From the NCBI RefSeq assembly GCF_913062725.1, contig NZ_CAJXWY010000022.1:1-61677 (forward strand): a DNA stretch of 61,677 nt. The letters are read 5' to 3'. The notes beneath the pieces are model-generated. The model made no database searches, was not told the origin of the DNA, and worked only from the letters and a program-made list of their open reading frames with translations. Position 1 is the stretch's first letter. Each line of letters opens with the position of its first letter. This document shows positions 8,814-18,154 of this stretch, piece after piece. The stretch is from an uncultured Thiohalocapsa sp. GTDB taxonomy: Bacteria; Pseudomonadota; Gammaproteobacteria; Chromatiales; Chromatiaceae. Made by a program: the position numbers and the translations under genes.

Positions 8814-9104
8814 ATGGCCCGCTTTGAAGCGCATTGTGAAGAAACCGTAGCCCTCTTTGGTGAGCCCTTCGAGGCGGTTCACCGCTGGCTCGATGCCTTT
8901 GCCGGTCAGCCGCCCTATGGCATGCGCCATCGGCGGGTGCGCCATCACGAGGCCGGCATTCGCGAGGCGATTGCGTTGTTCGGCGAAGAAGCCGGGCCGG
9001 TGGCCCGGCAGCACATCATCACCGATCTGAAGGAGGAGGGCTGGACCGAGCGTGATCCGTTTCCGCGCAATGAGGCGCACTATGTGAGTATGGGATTGTT
9101 CTGA
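8814..9104 (+). CDS. Small conserved protein resembling DUF6915
   Basis: A 96-residue soluble protein with a strong GGAGGT six bases before its ATG, 53 bases after the nuclease-helicase gene and probably cotranscribed. The middle (WLDAF......MRHRRVRHHEAGIREA, then a conserved-looking ARQHIITDLKEEG) resembles DUF6915 small proteins, which have an RHR..LH.. segment and a QHI..D motif. Several histidines (residues near 38-45 and 66) could bind metal. I cannot assign a function; the adjacency to the helicase may be incidental. Confidence 0.65.
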   Translation: MARFEAHCEETVALFGEPFEAVHRWLDAFAGQPPYGMRHRRVRHHEAGIREAIALFGEEAGPVARQHIITDLKEEGWTERDPFPRNEAHYVSMGLF

Positions 9105-9121
9105 GATCGGCGCAGACGTGC

Positions 9122-10519
<1,398 letters not shown>

Positions 10520-10607
10520 GGCTGTGATCGTCCCCGGCGTCTAAAGGGACAGGTTATCACAGGGCCCGGCGGTCTCAGGCCCGCCGCGGGTGCGAGTGCA
10601 AGTGCGC

Positions 10608-10859
10608 TTACGGGCGCCCTTCGCTGAGTACCACGTCGCCCGCGCGGGCTTTGCCGGCGATCTCTTTCAGGCACCGCGAGCACAGGCAGTCGCTGTAGGT
10701 GTCTTGCAGTTTGCCCAGCAGATCCGGCGACAGGTTGACCCCGACACACTGGCAGTGGGGGAGGTCGTTGACTTTGCAGACGAAGCTGGCGCCGCAGCGG
10801 GCGCAGGTCTTGGGGCCGGCTTGCAGCTCGGCGGGATCGGGGTGGGACATGTCGCTCAT
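10608..10859 (-). CDS. Cysteine-rich CWC family protein
   Basis: An 83-residue protein with two cysteine pairs: CARCGASFVC near residues 18-27, HCQC near 35-38 and CLCSRC near 58-63. The pattern matches the Cys_rich_CWC family of presumed zinc-binding small proteins. No function is known for the family. It lies upstream of sthA on the same strand with an 88-base gap. Confidence 0.8.
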   Translation of the reverse strand: MSDMSHPDPAELQAGPKTCARCGASFVCKVNDLPHCQCVGVNLSPDLLGKLQDTYSDCLCSRCLKEIAGKARAGDVVLSEGRP

Positions 10860-10937
10860 CGGGCACCTCTGGCGGGTTGTGCTGTGGGCTCTGAGATGGA
10901 GTGCCGAAAAGCTGTAGGTCAGGTGGGGTTACTTCAA

Positions 10938-10970
10938 CCCGCGCGGCCATCCCTGGCCGCCGCGCGGTGG
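10938..10970 (-). terminator. Hairpin after the DUF2189 gene
   Basis: A strongly GC-rich imperfect inverted repeat (GCGCGGCCA, loop TCCC, TGGCCG then CGCGC) lies just downstream of the leftward DUF2189 gene and before the CWC gene start. There is no clear U-tract, so it may attenuate or end transcription less efficiently than a classical terminator. Confidence 0.35.
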
Positions 10971-10977
10971 GCCGCGC

Positions 10978-11769
10978 TCAGTCCTGTGGCGGCACGATGT
11001 CGCGATAGGCATGCCAGGTGGCGTGGCCCACCAGCGGCATGGCGACGAACAGCCCGATGTAGAACGACATGAGCCCCAGGGCGATGAACATGACGATCAG
11101 GCCCGCCCACAGCATCATGGCCTGCCAGTTCTCGATGACGGCCTTGACGCTGGTGCGGATGGCCGTGAAGCCGTCCACGTCCCGGTCCATGAGCATGGGC
11201 ACCGAGATGGCGCTGATGGCGTAGGCCACCCCGGCCAGCACGAAGCCGACGCTGATGCTTGCGAGGGCGAAGATGTTGTTCTCGCCGGATAGGAACACGG
11301 TGCTGAAGAAGTTATCCAGGGGCGGATGCATGCCGGTGTAGAGCAGGGCGAAGAGCACGAAGTTGGACATCATCCAGAGCTGCATGATGATCAGCAGCCC
11401 CGCGGTGATGACGCCCAGCTGCGACTGGTTGCCCTTCCAGGCCTCCAGGAAATGGCAGAAGTGCAGTTTCTCGCCGCGCTCGAGCCGCGCGCTCATCTGA
11501 TACAGGCCCAAGCCGATGATGGGTGCGAGCAGATAGAAGCCGGCGATGAGGAAGGGCACCATGAAGGTGAGTCCCTCGTTGATGAAGCCGAGGGTGATCA
11601 GGCCGCTGATGAGGACGATGACGGCGCCGTAGGTGAGGCTGTATTTGCGCGCCCGGATCATGTCGTGCCAGCCCTTGTCGAGCCATTCCCAGGGCTGCTC
11701 GAGACTGACACGGTTGATGCGGATCGCATCCTGCCGGGCCTGTTGCTCGGCGACGGTGGTTTCGGTCAT
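10978..11769 (-). CDS. DUF2189 family inner-membrane protein
   Basis: 263 residues with about six hydrophobic segments (near 45-65, 70-90, 120-145, 168-190, 215-235 and 238-255), preceded by a soluble N-terminus containing WEWLDKGWHDM. The pattern, including SVPMLMDRDVDGFTAIRTSVKAV, is that of DUF2189, a conserved membrane protein of proteobacteria often seen near respiratory genes. Its function is not established. Its promoter must lie in the 306-base divergent region shared with the DsbD-like gene. Confidence 0.85.
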   Translation of the reverse strand: MTETTVAEQQARQDAIRINRVSLEQPWEWLDKGWHDMIRARKYSLTYGAVIVLISGLITLGFINEGLTFMVPFLIAGFYLLAPIIGLGLYQMSARLERGEKLHFCHFLEAWKGNQSQLGVITAGLLIIMQLWMMSNFVLFALLYTGMHPPLDNFFSTVFLSGENNIFALASISVGFVLAGVAYAISAISVPMLMDRDVDGFTAIRTSVKAVIENWQAMMLWAGLIVMFIALGLMSFYIGLFVAMPLVGHATWHAYRDIVPPQD

Positions 11770-12075
11770 GGCAGGTCCTCCGGTGGACTGATGGTCAGCA
11801 AGCGGTGGTGTGGTTGGTTGCGGCGGCTGGTGGGGCCGCCTGGCCCGTCTCGCGTTGGTTGTTGGGTCTGTGCGGTTGCGCCCGCACCCCGTCGGGTCGC
11901 AGCCCGTGGCTGTGTGCCCCGGCTCGGGTGCCTCGTCGATCGGCCACTTGCATGGTTATTATCGATGTGGCCAATACACCGCCGCCTAACAGTGCAGAAA
12001 AAATTGACAAAGCGCAACCCGTCGTTACGCTTCCCTTGCCCGGCCCATCTTGCCCAAGCCCATGTTGCTCAAGCC
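11770..12075. other. Divergent intergenic region before the DsbD-like gene
   Basis: 306 bases with no supported gene. The frame of the downstream DsbD-like gene is open through this region, but the translation there is shadow-like. The right half is AT-rich and carries a promoter-like pair. Confidence 0.6.
12004..12031 (+). promoter_or_regulatory. Sigma70-type promoter for the DsbD-like gene
   Basis: TTGACA at 12004-12009 and TACGCT at 12026-12031 are separated by 16 bases, about 45 bases before the chosen start codon. The -35 hexamer is consensus and the -10 is weak. Confidence 0.5.
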
Positions 12076-14298
12076 ATGATCCGCGCCGCAGCGCAAAGGC
12101 TCACCATCATCCTGTTGCTGGCCTGGATGCCGGCGGCCCTGGCGACCGCGGCCCCGGGCGCGCCGCAGACCCGCGGCGAGCCGCCCGTCGATGCACGCAT
12201 GCTCGACGGAGCGGCGGCCTCCGCGCCGGTCATCACCGACAATGTCCGTGCCAGGCTCCTCGCCGAGCGCGCCGTGGTGGCGCCGGGAGACACGCTGGAC
12301 CTGGCCCTGGTGCTGGACATCCGCGCGCATTGGCACACCTACTGGCGTAATCCGGGCGACTCCGGAGAGCCGCCGCGCATCCGCTGGACCTTGCCCGATG
12401 GCGTCGTCGCCGGCGCCATCCGCTGGCCGTTGCCGACGCCCATCGCCGTGGGTCCGCTGGTGAACTACGGCTATTCGGATCGCGCCGTCCATCTGGTGGA
12501 CATCCGCGTGCCGGCGGATTGGCCCGTCGGTGAGCCCATTCCCATCACCGCGCAGGCCAGCTGGCTGGTGTGCGAGGAAGCGTGTATTCCGGAGCAGGGC
12601 AGCTTCAGCCTGACCCTGGCGACGGATGCCGCCGCCGCGGCGCCGCCTTCCGCCGCGGTTCGCCGCCTGTTCGCCACCGCCCGCGCCGCGCTGCCCGAGC
12701 CCGGCGTGGTCGCCGCCCGCCTGACCCGGGGCGACGATGCGCTGAGCCTGCGGGTGCCGGCGGCGGCGCTGCCGGCATCGGTACAGGCGGTGCACTTCTT
12801 CCCGGACGCCTGGGGGCTGGTGGACCATGCGGCGCCACAGCCGTGGCGGCTGCAGACGGGCGCGGACGGCGCGCACCTGCTGTTGGAGCTGTTACCCGGC
12901 GACGCCGCGGCATCCGTGCCCGCCACCGGGCTGCTCAAGGTGACCAGCGCCGACGGAGTGCGGGGCCTGCGCCTGGATGCCACGGCGACGGCTGCGGCGG
13001 CGCCGGGGCCGGCGGCCACCGCATCGGCGGCGGCGCCCGCCGCCGGCGCCCTCGGCCTGCCGCTGGCGCTGGCGTTCGCGCTGCTCGGTGGGCTGGTGCT
13101 GAATCTGATGCCCTGCGTGTTCCCGGTGCTCGCCATCAAGGCCCTGGGGCTCGCGGGGCAGGGCGGGGCGCCGTTCAGCACCCGCGCCCTGCATGGACTC
13201 GCCTACGGCGCCGGCGTGCTCGGGTTCTTTTTGGCCCTTGGCCTGTTGCTGCTGGCACTGCGCGCCGGCGGTGCCGCCGTCGGCTGGGGCTTCCAGCTGC
13301 AATCGCCCCTGTTCGTGACGCTGATGGCCTATTTGTTCGTGGTGCTCGGTCTGAGTCTGGCCGGCGCGCTCACGCTGGGGACCGGCCTCATGGGGCTCGG
13401 CCAGGGTGGTGGCGGGCCGGCCGCGGGTCATCTCGGCGCCTTCGGCACCGGTGCGCTGGCGGCGCTGGTGGCGGCGCCCTGCACGGCGCCCTTCATGGGC
13501 GCGGCCCTGGGTTATGCGATGACCGTGCCCTGGCCGGCGGCCCTGGCGGTGGTGCTGGCGCTGGGGCTTGGCATGGCGCTGCCCTTCTCGCTGCTGGCGC
13601 TCTCGCCCGGGCTCGCGGCGCGGCTGCCGCGGCCGGGGCCCTGGATGGAGACGCTGAAACAGGCCCTGGCCTTTCCGATGTTCGCCACCGCCGCCTGGCT
13701 GCTGTGGGTGCTGGCGGTGCAAACGGGGCCGGGCGGTCTCGCCGCGGCGCTCACCGGCATGCTCGTGCTGGCGTTTGCGCTCTGGGTGCAGGAGCGTGCG
13801 CGCTATGCCCGCGCGCCCTGGCCGCGGGTCGGTGTCGGCGCGGCGGTGCTGGGTCTTGGTGTGGCGCTCTGGCTGGGGCTCGGCCTCGCCGGGCGCGACG
13901 CCGCGGCGCCGGGCGTCACCGCCACGGGCACGGCGGCCGGCGCCGGCGATTCCGCCGCGTTACCCGCGCAGCCCTACTCGGCGGCGCGTCTGGCCGCCGC
14001 CCGGGCCGAGGGCCGACCCGTGTTCGTCAACATGACCGCCGCCTGGTGCATCACCTGCCTGGTGAACGAGCGCGTGGCCCTTGGCCGCCCGGCGGTGGCC
14101 CGCGCCTTCGCCGAGGGCGACATCTTGTACCTGAAGGGCGACTGGACCAATCGTGACGCGGCGATCACCGAGTATCTGGCGGCGTTCGGGCGCAATGGCG
14201 TGCCCATTTACGTCTACTATCCGCCCGCCGGGGCGCCCCGCGTGCTGCCGCAGGTGCTCACCGAGGGCATCGTGCTGACGCAGATCGGGGCCGGCTGA
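12076..14298 (+). CDS. DsbD/ScsB-like thiol:disulfide interchange protein
   Basis: A 740-residue membrane thiol reductase carrying electrons from cytoplasmic thioredoxin to periplasmic partners. A signal peptide (residues about 1-25) is followed by an N-terminal periplasmic domain with VCEEAC near 163-168, the CxxxC motif of ScsB-like proteins. The central membrane domain has LNLMPCVFPVLA near 347-358 and APCTAPFMG near 468-476, the two redox cysteines of DsbD. The C-terminal thioredoxin domain has AAWCITC near 655-661. The open frame extends far upstream, but I chose the ATG at 12076 because it directly precedes the signal peptide and lies after a promoter-like sequence. The next gene is a periplasmic redoxin, a plausible partner. 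Confidence 0.9.
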   Translation: MIRAAAQRLTIILLLAWMPAALATAAPGAPQTRGEPPVDARMLDGAAASAPVITDNVRARLLAERAVVAPGDTLDLALVLDIRAHWHTYWRNPGDSGEPPRIRWTLPDGVVAGAIRWPLPTPIAVGPLVNYGYSDRAVHLVDIRVPADWPVGEPIPITAQASWLVCEEACIPEQGSFSLTLATDAAAAAPPSAAVRRLFATARAALPEPGVVAARLTRGDDALSLRVPAAALPASVQAVHFFPDAWGLVDHAAPQPWRLQTGADGAHLLLELLPGDAAASVPATGLLKVTSADGVRGLRLDATATAAAAPGPAATASAAAPAAGALGLPLALAFALLGGLVLNLMPCVFPVLAIKALGLAGQGGAPFSTRALHGLAYGAGVLGFFLALGLLLLALRAGGAAVGWGFQLQSPLFVTLMAYLFVVLGLSLAGALTLGTGLMGLGQGGGGPAAGHLGAFGTGALAALVAAPCTAPFMGAALGYAMTVPWPAALAVVLALGLGMALPFSLLALSPGLAARLPRPGPWMETLKQALAFPMFATAAWLLWVLAVQTGPGGLAAALTGMLVLAFALWVQERARYARAPWPRVGVGAAVLGLGVALWLGLGLAGRDAAAPGVTATGTAAGAGDSAALPAQPYSAARLAAARAEGRPVFVNMTAAWCITCLVNERVALGRPAVARAFAEGDILYLKGDWTNRDAAITEYLAAFGRNGVPIYVYYPPAGAPRVLPQVLTEGIVLTQIGAG

Positions 14299-14364
14299 GC
14301 CGCCGGCGCTCCGGCGGCGTTGCGACCATCATCCACTGTCATCCACCACCGAGGAGAGCCGACC

Positions 14365-14979
14365 ATGCGACTGCCTGCCATCGCCATCGCCACCGCCGCC
14401 GCCCTGGGCATTGCCCTCATGACCGGCACCGCCGCCGCCGCGCCCGCAGTGGGTGAGGCAGCGCCCGCGTTCACCGGCACCGACACCACCGGCAAGACCT
14501 GGGCTCTCGCCGATCTGGCGGGCACGCCCGTGATTCTGGAATGGACCAACCACGACTGCCCGTATGTGGTGAAGCACTACCAATCCGGCAACATGCAGGC
14601 GCTGCAACGCGAGGCCGCCGACGCCGGCTACACCTGGCTGTCGGTGATCTCATCCGCCCCCGGCAAGCAGGGCCATGTGAGCGCCGAGCAGGCGGATCAG
14701 CTCACGGCTTCGCGCAATGCCGCCCCCACGGCGGTGCTGCTGGACCCGCAGGGCGACATCGGCAAGGCCTACGGCGCCCGCACCACGCCGCACATGTTCA
14801 TCATCGACGCCCAGGGCACCCTGGTCTACATGGGCGGCATCGACGACAAGCCCACCACGAGCCTCGCCGACGTGGAGGGCGCCGAGAACTACGTGCGCCT
14901 GGCCATGGCGGACCTCGCCGCCGGCGAGCCCGTGGACAAGCCCATCACCCGGCCCTACGGCTGCTCGGTGAAGTACTGA
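14365..14979 (+). CDS. Secreted redoxin (thioredoxin-fold) with a single active-site cysteine
   Basis: A 204-residue exported protein: signal peptide to about residue 26 (..TGTAAAA/P), then a peroxiredoxin/AhpC-TSA-like fold. The active site is NHDCPYVVKHY (Cys near 60), one cysteine rather than CxxC; another lies near the C-terminus in YGCSVKY. RTTPHMFIID carries the conserved cis-proline. The start is the ATG with GAGGAG about nine bases upstream. It lies 66 bases after the DsbD/ScsB-like gene, which suggests that the reductase keeps this protein reduced. Related proteins are annotated as thioredoxin family or redoxin; peroxidase activity is not proven. Confidence 0.85.
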   Translation: MRLPAIAIATAAALGIALMTGTAAAAPAVGEAAPAFTGTDTTGKTWALADLAGTPVILEWTNHDCPYVVKHYQSGNMQALQREAADAGYTWLSVISSAPGKQGHVSAEQADQLTASRNAAPTAVLLDPQGDIGKAYGARTTPHMFIIDAQGTLVYMGGIDDKPTTSLADVEGAENYVRLAMADLAAGEPVDKPITRPYGCSVKY

Positions 14980-15002
14980 CGCGGGGGCAGTCGCGTCGGG
15001 TC

Positions 15003-15028
15003 CGGACGGTCCGCGGATGGACCGTCCG
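15003..15028. terminator. Hairpin between convergent genes
   Basis: CGGACGGTCC at 15003-15012 pairs perfectly with GGACCGTCCG at 15019-15028 over a six-base loop, in the gap between the rightward redoxin gene and the leftward zinc-ribbon gene. It may end transcription in both directions, although no T-tract follows. Confidence 0.5.
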
Positions 15029-15076
15029 CGTCTCAGCGGCGCGAGCGACCAAGCGATCGCCAGGCCCGGTGTTGCA

Positions 15077-15334
15077 CTAGCCGAGCGGTGTTTGTCGGAT
15101 GGCCACGAAGCGCGCGAGGCACGCTGCGAGCGGCGTGCGCTTCAGGTTCAACGAACGCTGCAGAGACAGCGCGGCCTTGTCTTGGTCGCCGGCGGCAAGG
15201 TCGACCAGCGCGGCCCGCAGCGCGCGCTCGGCGGACTGCTCGGCGGCCATGAGCAGCGCGAGGTCCATACCGCAGCGGCGGCAGCACTCGGGCGCGCCTT
15301 CGATGCGGGCGCGACAGTTGGGGCAGCGCTCCAT
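15077..15334 (-). CDS. Zinc-ribbon protein of the divergent Hsp70 operon
   Basis: 85 residues: an N-terminal zinc ribbon CPNC...CCRRC (residues 4-21) followed by a helical, alanine-rich segment that resembles one or two TPR-like helical hairpins (AERALRAALVDLAAGDQDKAALSLQRSLNLKR). It begins five bases after the Hsp70 stop and is the last gene of the operon, so a role as an accessory to that chaperone is likely. I cannot name the family. Confidence 0.7.
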   Translation of the reverse strand: MERCPNCRARIEGAPECCRRCGMDLALLMAAEQSAERALRAALVDLAAGDQDKAALSLQRSLNLKRTPLAACLARFVAIRQTPLG

Positions 15335-15339
15335 AGGGA

Positions 15340-17106
15340 TCAGGATTCCAGGTAGTAGACCAGGTCCGACAACTCCGTGACGGTGCGCTCCAAGGCTGGG
15401 ATGTCGTTGTCCGAGAGCGCGTCCTTGACGGATTCGATCAGATTCACCAGGTCCTCTTTGTCTTCCGCCGTGGCGGTGCTCATCAGCCGCTCGGCTTTCT
15501 CGGCCAGGGCGCGGGCCTGCACGACCTCGCGGCGCTCGCTGATTTCGGGGTCGATCGGCGCCGCGGCAGCGCCATCGACGACAACCTCGGCCTCACCGTC
15601 GATGAGGGCGGACAGGCGCGTGCGGGCGGCGTCGAGCTCATCCGCCTCGAAGCGCGCGGTGGCGTTGTTGATGGTGATCGCCTTCTCGAGCCCGGTGCGC
15701 TTCTCGCGCGCGGTGACCTCGAGGATGCCGTTGACGTCCAGCGCATAGGTCATGACGATGACGTTCCCGGCGGGGACGTCGCCGAGCCCCTCGATGCGGA
15801 AGGCGCCGATCTCGGTGTTGTTCAGCGCGTCCGCGTCCTCGCCCTGATAGACGTGCACATCGATCTGACTCTGGCCGTCGACGATGGTCTGAAATGCCTC
15901 GCTCTTGGTGGTCGGCAGCGGCGTGTTCTTTCGGATCACCGGCACGAAGACGTGGGGATAGGGCATGCCGTCGAGCTCGCCCAGGGCACTGGTGCCGAAG
16001 GTGTAGGGCGTCACATCGACCAGCACGGAGGCGACCTGGTCGCCGCCGATGACGGCGGCCTGGATCGCCGCCCCGGCGGCGACGCACAGGTCCGGGTTCA
16101 CCTCGGCGCGGGGCGGCATGCCCAGGACCTCCTCGAGTCGGCGCTGGATCAGCGGCGTGCGCGTTGCGCCGCCGACCAGCAGCACCTCGTCGAGGTCGGC
16201 GACGGAAAGCCCGGCGTCCTTGAGCGCGATGTGCACGGCCTCCAGCGTCTCGTCGATGAACTCGGCGATCATGTCCTCGTACTCGCCGCGCTCGATCTCC
16301 ATGGAGAGATTCAGCGGCCGTCCTTGGTGCTCCAGCAGGTATTCCTCGTCGATGCGGGCATAGGGGGCGTCGCTGAGCGTGATCTTGGCTGCCTCCGCGG
16401 CGCGCTGGATACGTGCAAGTGCGCCGTGGTTCTCGCGGGCATCGACGTCCTGCGTCTCCCGGAGATGGGCGAGCACGTGCTCGATGAGACGGGCGTCGAA
16501 GTCGTCGCCGCCGAGCTGATTGTTGCCGTGGCTGGACAGGACCTCGGTGACGTCGCCGGTCATGCGAACGACCGAGACATCAAAGGTGCCGCCGCCGAGG
16601 TCGTAGACCAGGATGGTGCGGGCGCCTTGGTGATCGGCCTCGTACGCGAGCGCTGCGGCGGTGGGCTCGTTGATGATGCGCACGACCTCGAGTCCGGCCA
16701 GTTCGCCGGCGTCGCGAGTCGCCTGGCGCTGGGCATCGGAGAAGTAGGCGGGCACGGTGATCACGGCCTTCTCGACCGGCTGGCCGAGGTGCTGTTCGGC
16801 GGCGCTCTTGAGGCGCTTCAGGATCAGCGCGGAGATCTCCTGGGGGCGGTAGGACTGATCGCCCATGGGGAGATGCGCGTCCTCGCCCATGCGTCTTTTG
16901 ACGGAGCGGATGGTGCGCTCCGGGAAGAGTGTGTACTGGTTGCGTGCGCTCTGGCCGACCAGCAGGGCACCCTCGTCGTCGAGTCCGACCACCGAGGGCA
17001 GGAGTTTGGCGCCGTCCACATCGAGGATCTGCGCACGCCCACCCTGGACCACGGCCACCTCCGAATTGGTGGTGCCGAGGTCGATGCCGATGATTGGGTG
17101 TTTCAC
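15340..17106 (-). CDS. DnaK-like Hsp70 chaperone (divergent)
   Basis: A 588-residue Hsp70. Nucleotide-binding signatures are IGIDLGTTNSEVAVV at the N-terminus, VYDLGGGTFDVSVV and VLLVGGATRTPLIQRRLEE; the substrate domain includes DVTPYTFGTSALGE and a shortened helical lid. It is about 50 residues shorter than housekeeping DnaK and lacks a DnaK-type EEVD-like tail. Start: GTG at 17104-17106, overlapping the GrpE stop (GTGA) and placed directly before the first beta strand; the longer open frame upstream is the GrpE shadow. The operon context (GrpE, J-like protein, TPR protein) marks it as a specialised secondary chaperone rather than dnaK itself. Confidence 0.92.
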   Translation of the reverse strand: MKHPIIGIDLGTTNSEVAVVQGGRAQILDVDGAKLLPSVVGLDDEGALLVGQSARNQYTLFPERTIRSVKRRMGEDAHLPMGDQSYRPQEISALILKRLKSAAEQHLGQPVEKAVITVPAYFSDAQRQATRDAGELAGLEVVRIINEPTAAALAYEADHQGARTILVYDLGGGTFDVSVVRMTGDVTEVLSSHGNNQLGGDDFDARLIEHVLAHLRETQDVDARENHGALARIQRAAEAAKITLSDAPYARIDEEYLLEHQGRPLNLSMEIERGEYEDMIAEFIDETLEAVHIALKDAGLSVADLDEVLLVGGATRTPLIQRRLEEVLGMPPRAEVNPDLCVAAGAAIQAAVIGGDQVASVLVDVTPYTFGTSALGELDGMPYPHVFVPVIRKNTPLPTTKSEAFQTIVDGQSQIDVHVYQGEDADALNNTEIGAFRIEGLGDVPAGNVIVMTYALDVNGILEVTAREKRTGLEKAITINNATARFEADELDAARTRLSALIDGEAEVVVDGAAAAPIDPEISERREVVQARALAEKAERLMSTATAEDKEDLVNLIESVKDALSDNDIPALERTVTELSDLVYYLES

Positions 17107-17786
17107 TGCTCTGTTTCCGTAGTCTTGGGTGAATCGGTGCGGTTGACGATGACCTCGGCCGGGCGCAACAGCTCGTCGTGCAGCAGCCAGCCGGGGCGCA
17201 GCTCGGCGACGACCTGGCCGGTGGGCCGTTCCGGGTCGCGCGCCAGCTCTGCAGCATGCATGCGCTGCGGGTCGAAGGGGCACCCGACCGCCGGCAGGGG
17301 GCGTACGCCGCGGCGAGCCAGGGTTTCGTCGAGCCTGCGCAGTGTCAGCGCCATGCCTTCGGCAAGCGATGCAATGCGCTGCGGTTCGCGCCGCCTGCGC
17401 ATGAGCCAGCCGGGGCGAAAGCGGGCGGCCTGGTCGTGGCCCGCCTGAATGCGGTCGCGCAGTTCCAGGAGCTCCAGCAGCATGGTCTTCCAGGTCTGCC
17501 GGTCAGCGGCCCGTGTCTGCTCGATGCGGCGCTCCTGCTCGTCGCCGAGCCGTGCCTGGCTCTCGCGCAACGTGTCGAACAGGCCGCGAAACTCATCCAG
17601 CGCCGACTTTACCTGGCGGGACTCCAGCTTGACCTCGTTCTTGAGCGCCGCCAGCTCGGCGAGCAGCGTGAATAGGTCCGGTGTCGGCCCTTTCGGACCG
17701 CCCATTGCCGGCAGCTCCTCGCCGGCGGCATCCAGGTAGGCACGGAATTGCGCCGACAGGGCTTCCTTCGTCGCCTCGTCCATCAA
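17103..17786 (-). CDS. GrpE-like nucleotide exchange factor
   Basis: 227 residues, the exchange factor expected for the neighbouring Hsp70. A long alpha-helical stretch (about 35-115) precedes the C-terminal beta-rich GrpE head, which includes GCPFDPQRMHAAE and the closing GWLLHDELLRPAEVIVNR. It overlaps the J-like gene start by four bases (ATGA) and the Hsp70 start by four bases (GTGA), so the three are translationally coupled. Divergence from housekeeping GrpE fits a dedicated partner. Confidence 0.88.
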   Translation of the reverse strand: MMDEATKEALSAQFRAYLDAAGEELPAMGGPKGPTPDLFTLLAELAALKNEVKLESRQVKSALDEFRGLFDTLRESQARLGDEQERRIEQTRAADRQTWKTMLLELLELRDRIQAGHDQAARFRPGWLMRRRREPQRIASLAEGMALTLRRLDETLARRGVRPLPAVGCPFDPQRMHAAELARDPERPTGQVVAELRPGWLLHDELLRPAEVIVNRTDSPKTTETEQ

Positions 17787-18076
17787 GGCTCGCCGCGCAG
17801 CAGGGTTTGGAGCAGGCTGCGCTCGGGTCTGGCCGGCGCGCCCACCGGAGCGATCTTGTCGAGGATATCGATCGCCGCCGGCGGTGTGGTATCGAACAGA
17901 TCGAAGGCGGCCCGATCGCGGCGGGTCCGCAGCTGCTCGTAGGCGGTGCGAATCGCGCTGAACCGCGTCGCATCACGCTCGGGCGGGCAGCGTTTGATCG
18001 CCTCCAGGTAGGCACGCTCGACGGCGTCGTCATCGGCGTCCGTGCTCAAGCCGAGGACTAGGTAGGGGTCTCGCAT
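17783..18076 (-). CDS. J-domain-like protein lacking the HPD motif
   Basis: 97 residues. The fold is recognisable: [26 protein letters not shown], then a loop, then ATRFSAIRTAYEQLRTRRDRAAFDL. In place of the HPD tripeptide that activates Hsp70 it has RCPPERD (residues 29-35). J-like proteins of such divergent Hsp70 operons often show HPPERD there; this one has also lost the histidine. Its contribution to Hsp70 must therefore differ from classical DnaJ, for example substrate delivery or tethering. It is coupled to grpE by a four-base overlap. Confidence 0.85.
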   Translation of the reverse strand: MRDPYLVLGLSTDADDDAVERAYLEAIKRCPPERDATRFSAIRTAYEQLRTRRDRAAFDLFDTTPPAAIDILDKIAPVGAPARPERSLLQTLLRGEP

Positions 18077-18154
18077 CAGAACAGGTCTATCTGGTCGGGG
18101 TTGTCGTTCTCGTCGTCCTTATCGCTGGCGCTTGCGGCCTCGCCGCGGCTGCGG

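Noticed and set aside
11326..12075. N-terminal extension of the DsbD-like frame
   Set aside because: The first part is antisense to the DUF2189 gene and the signal peptide starts at 12076.
15003..15028. Classical intrinsic terminator
   Set aside because: The stem is perfect but no T-tract follows on either strand, so the terminator call is kept at moderate confidence only.
17107..17283. 59-codon extension of the Hsp70 frame
   Set aside because: Lies within grpE in another frame; the GTG overlapping the grpE stop gives the normal Hsp70 N-terminus.
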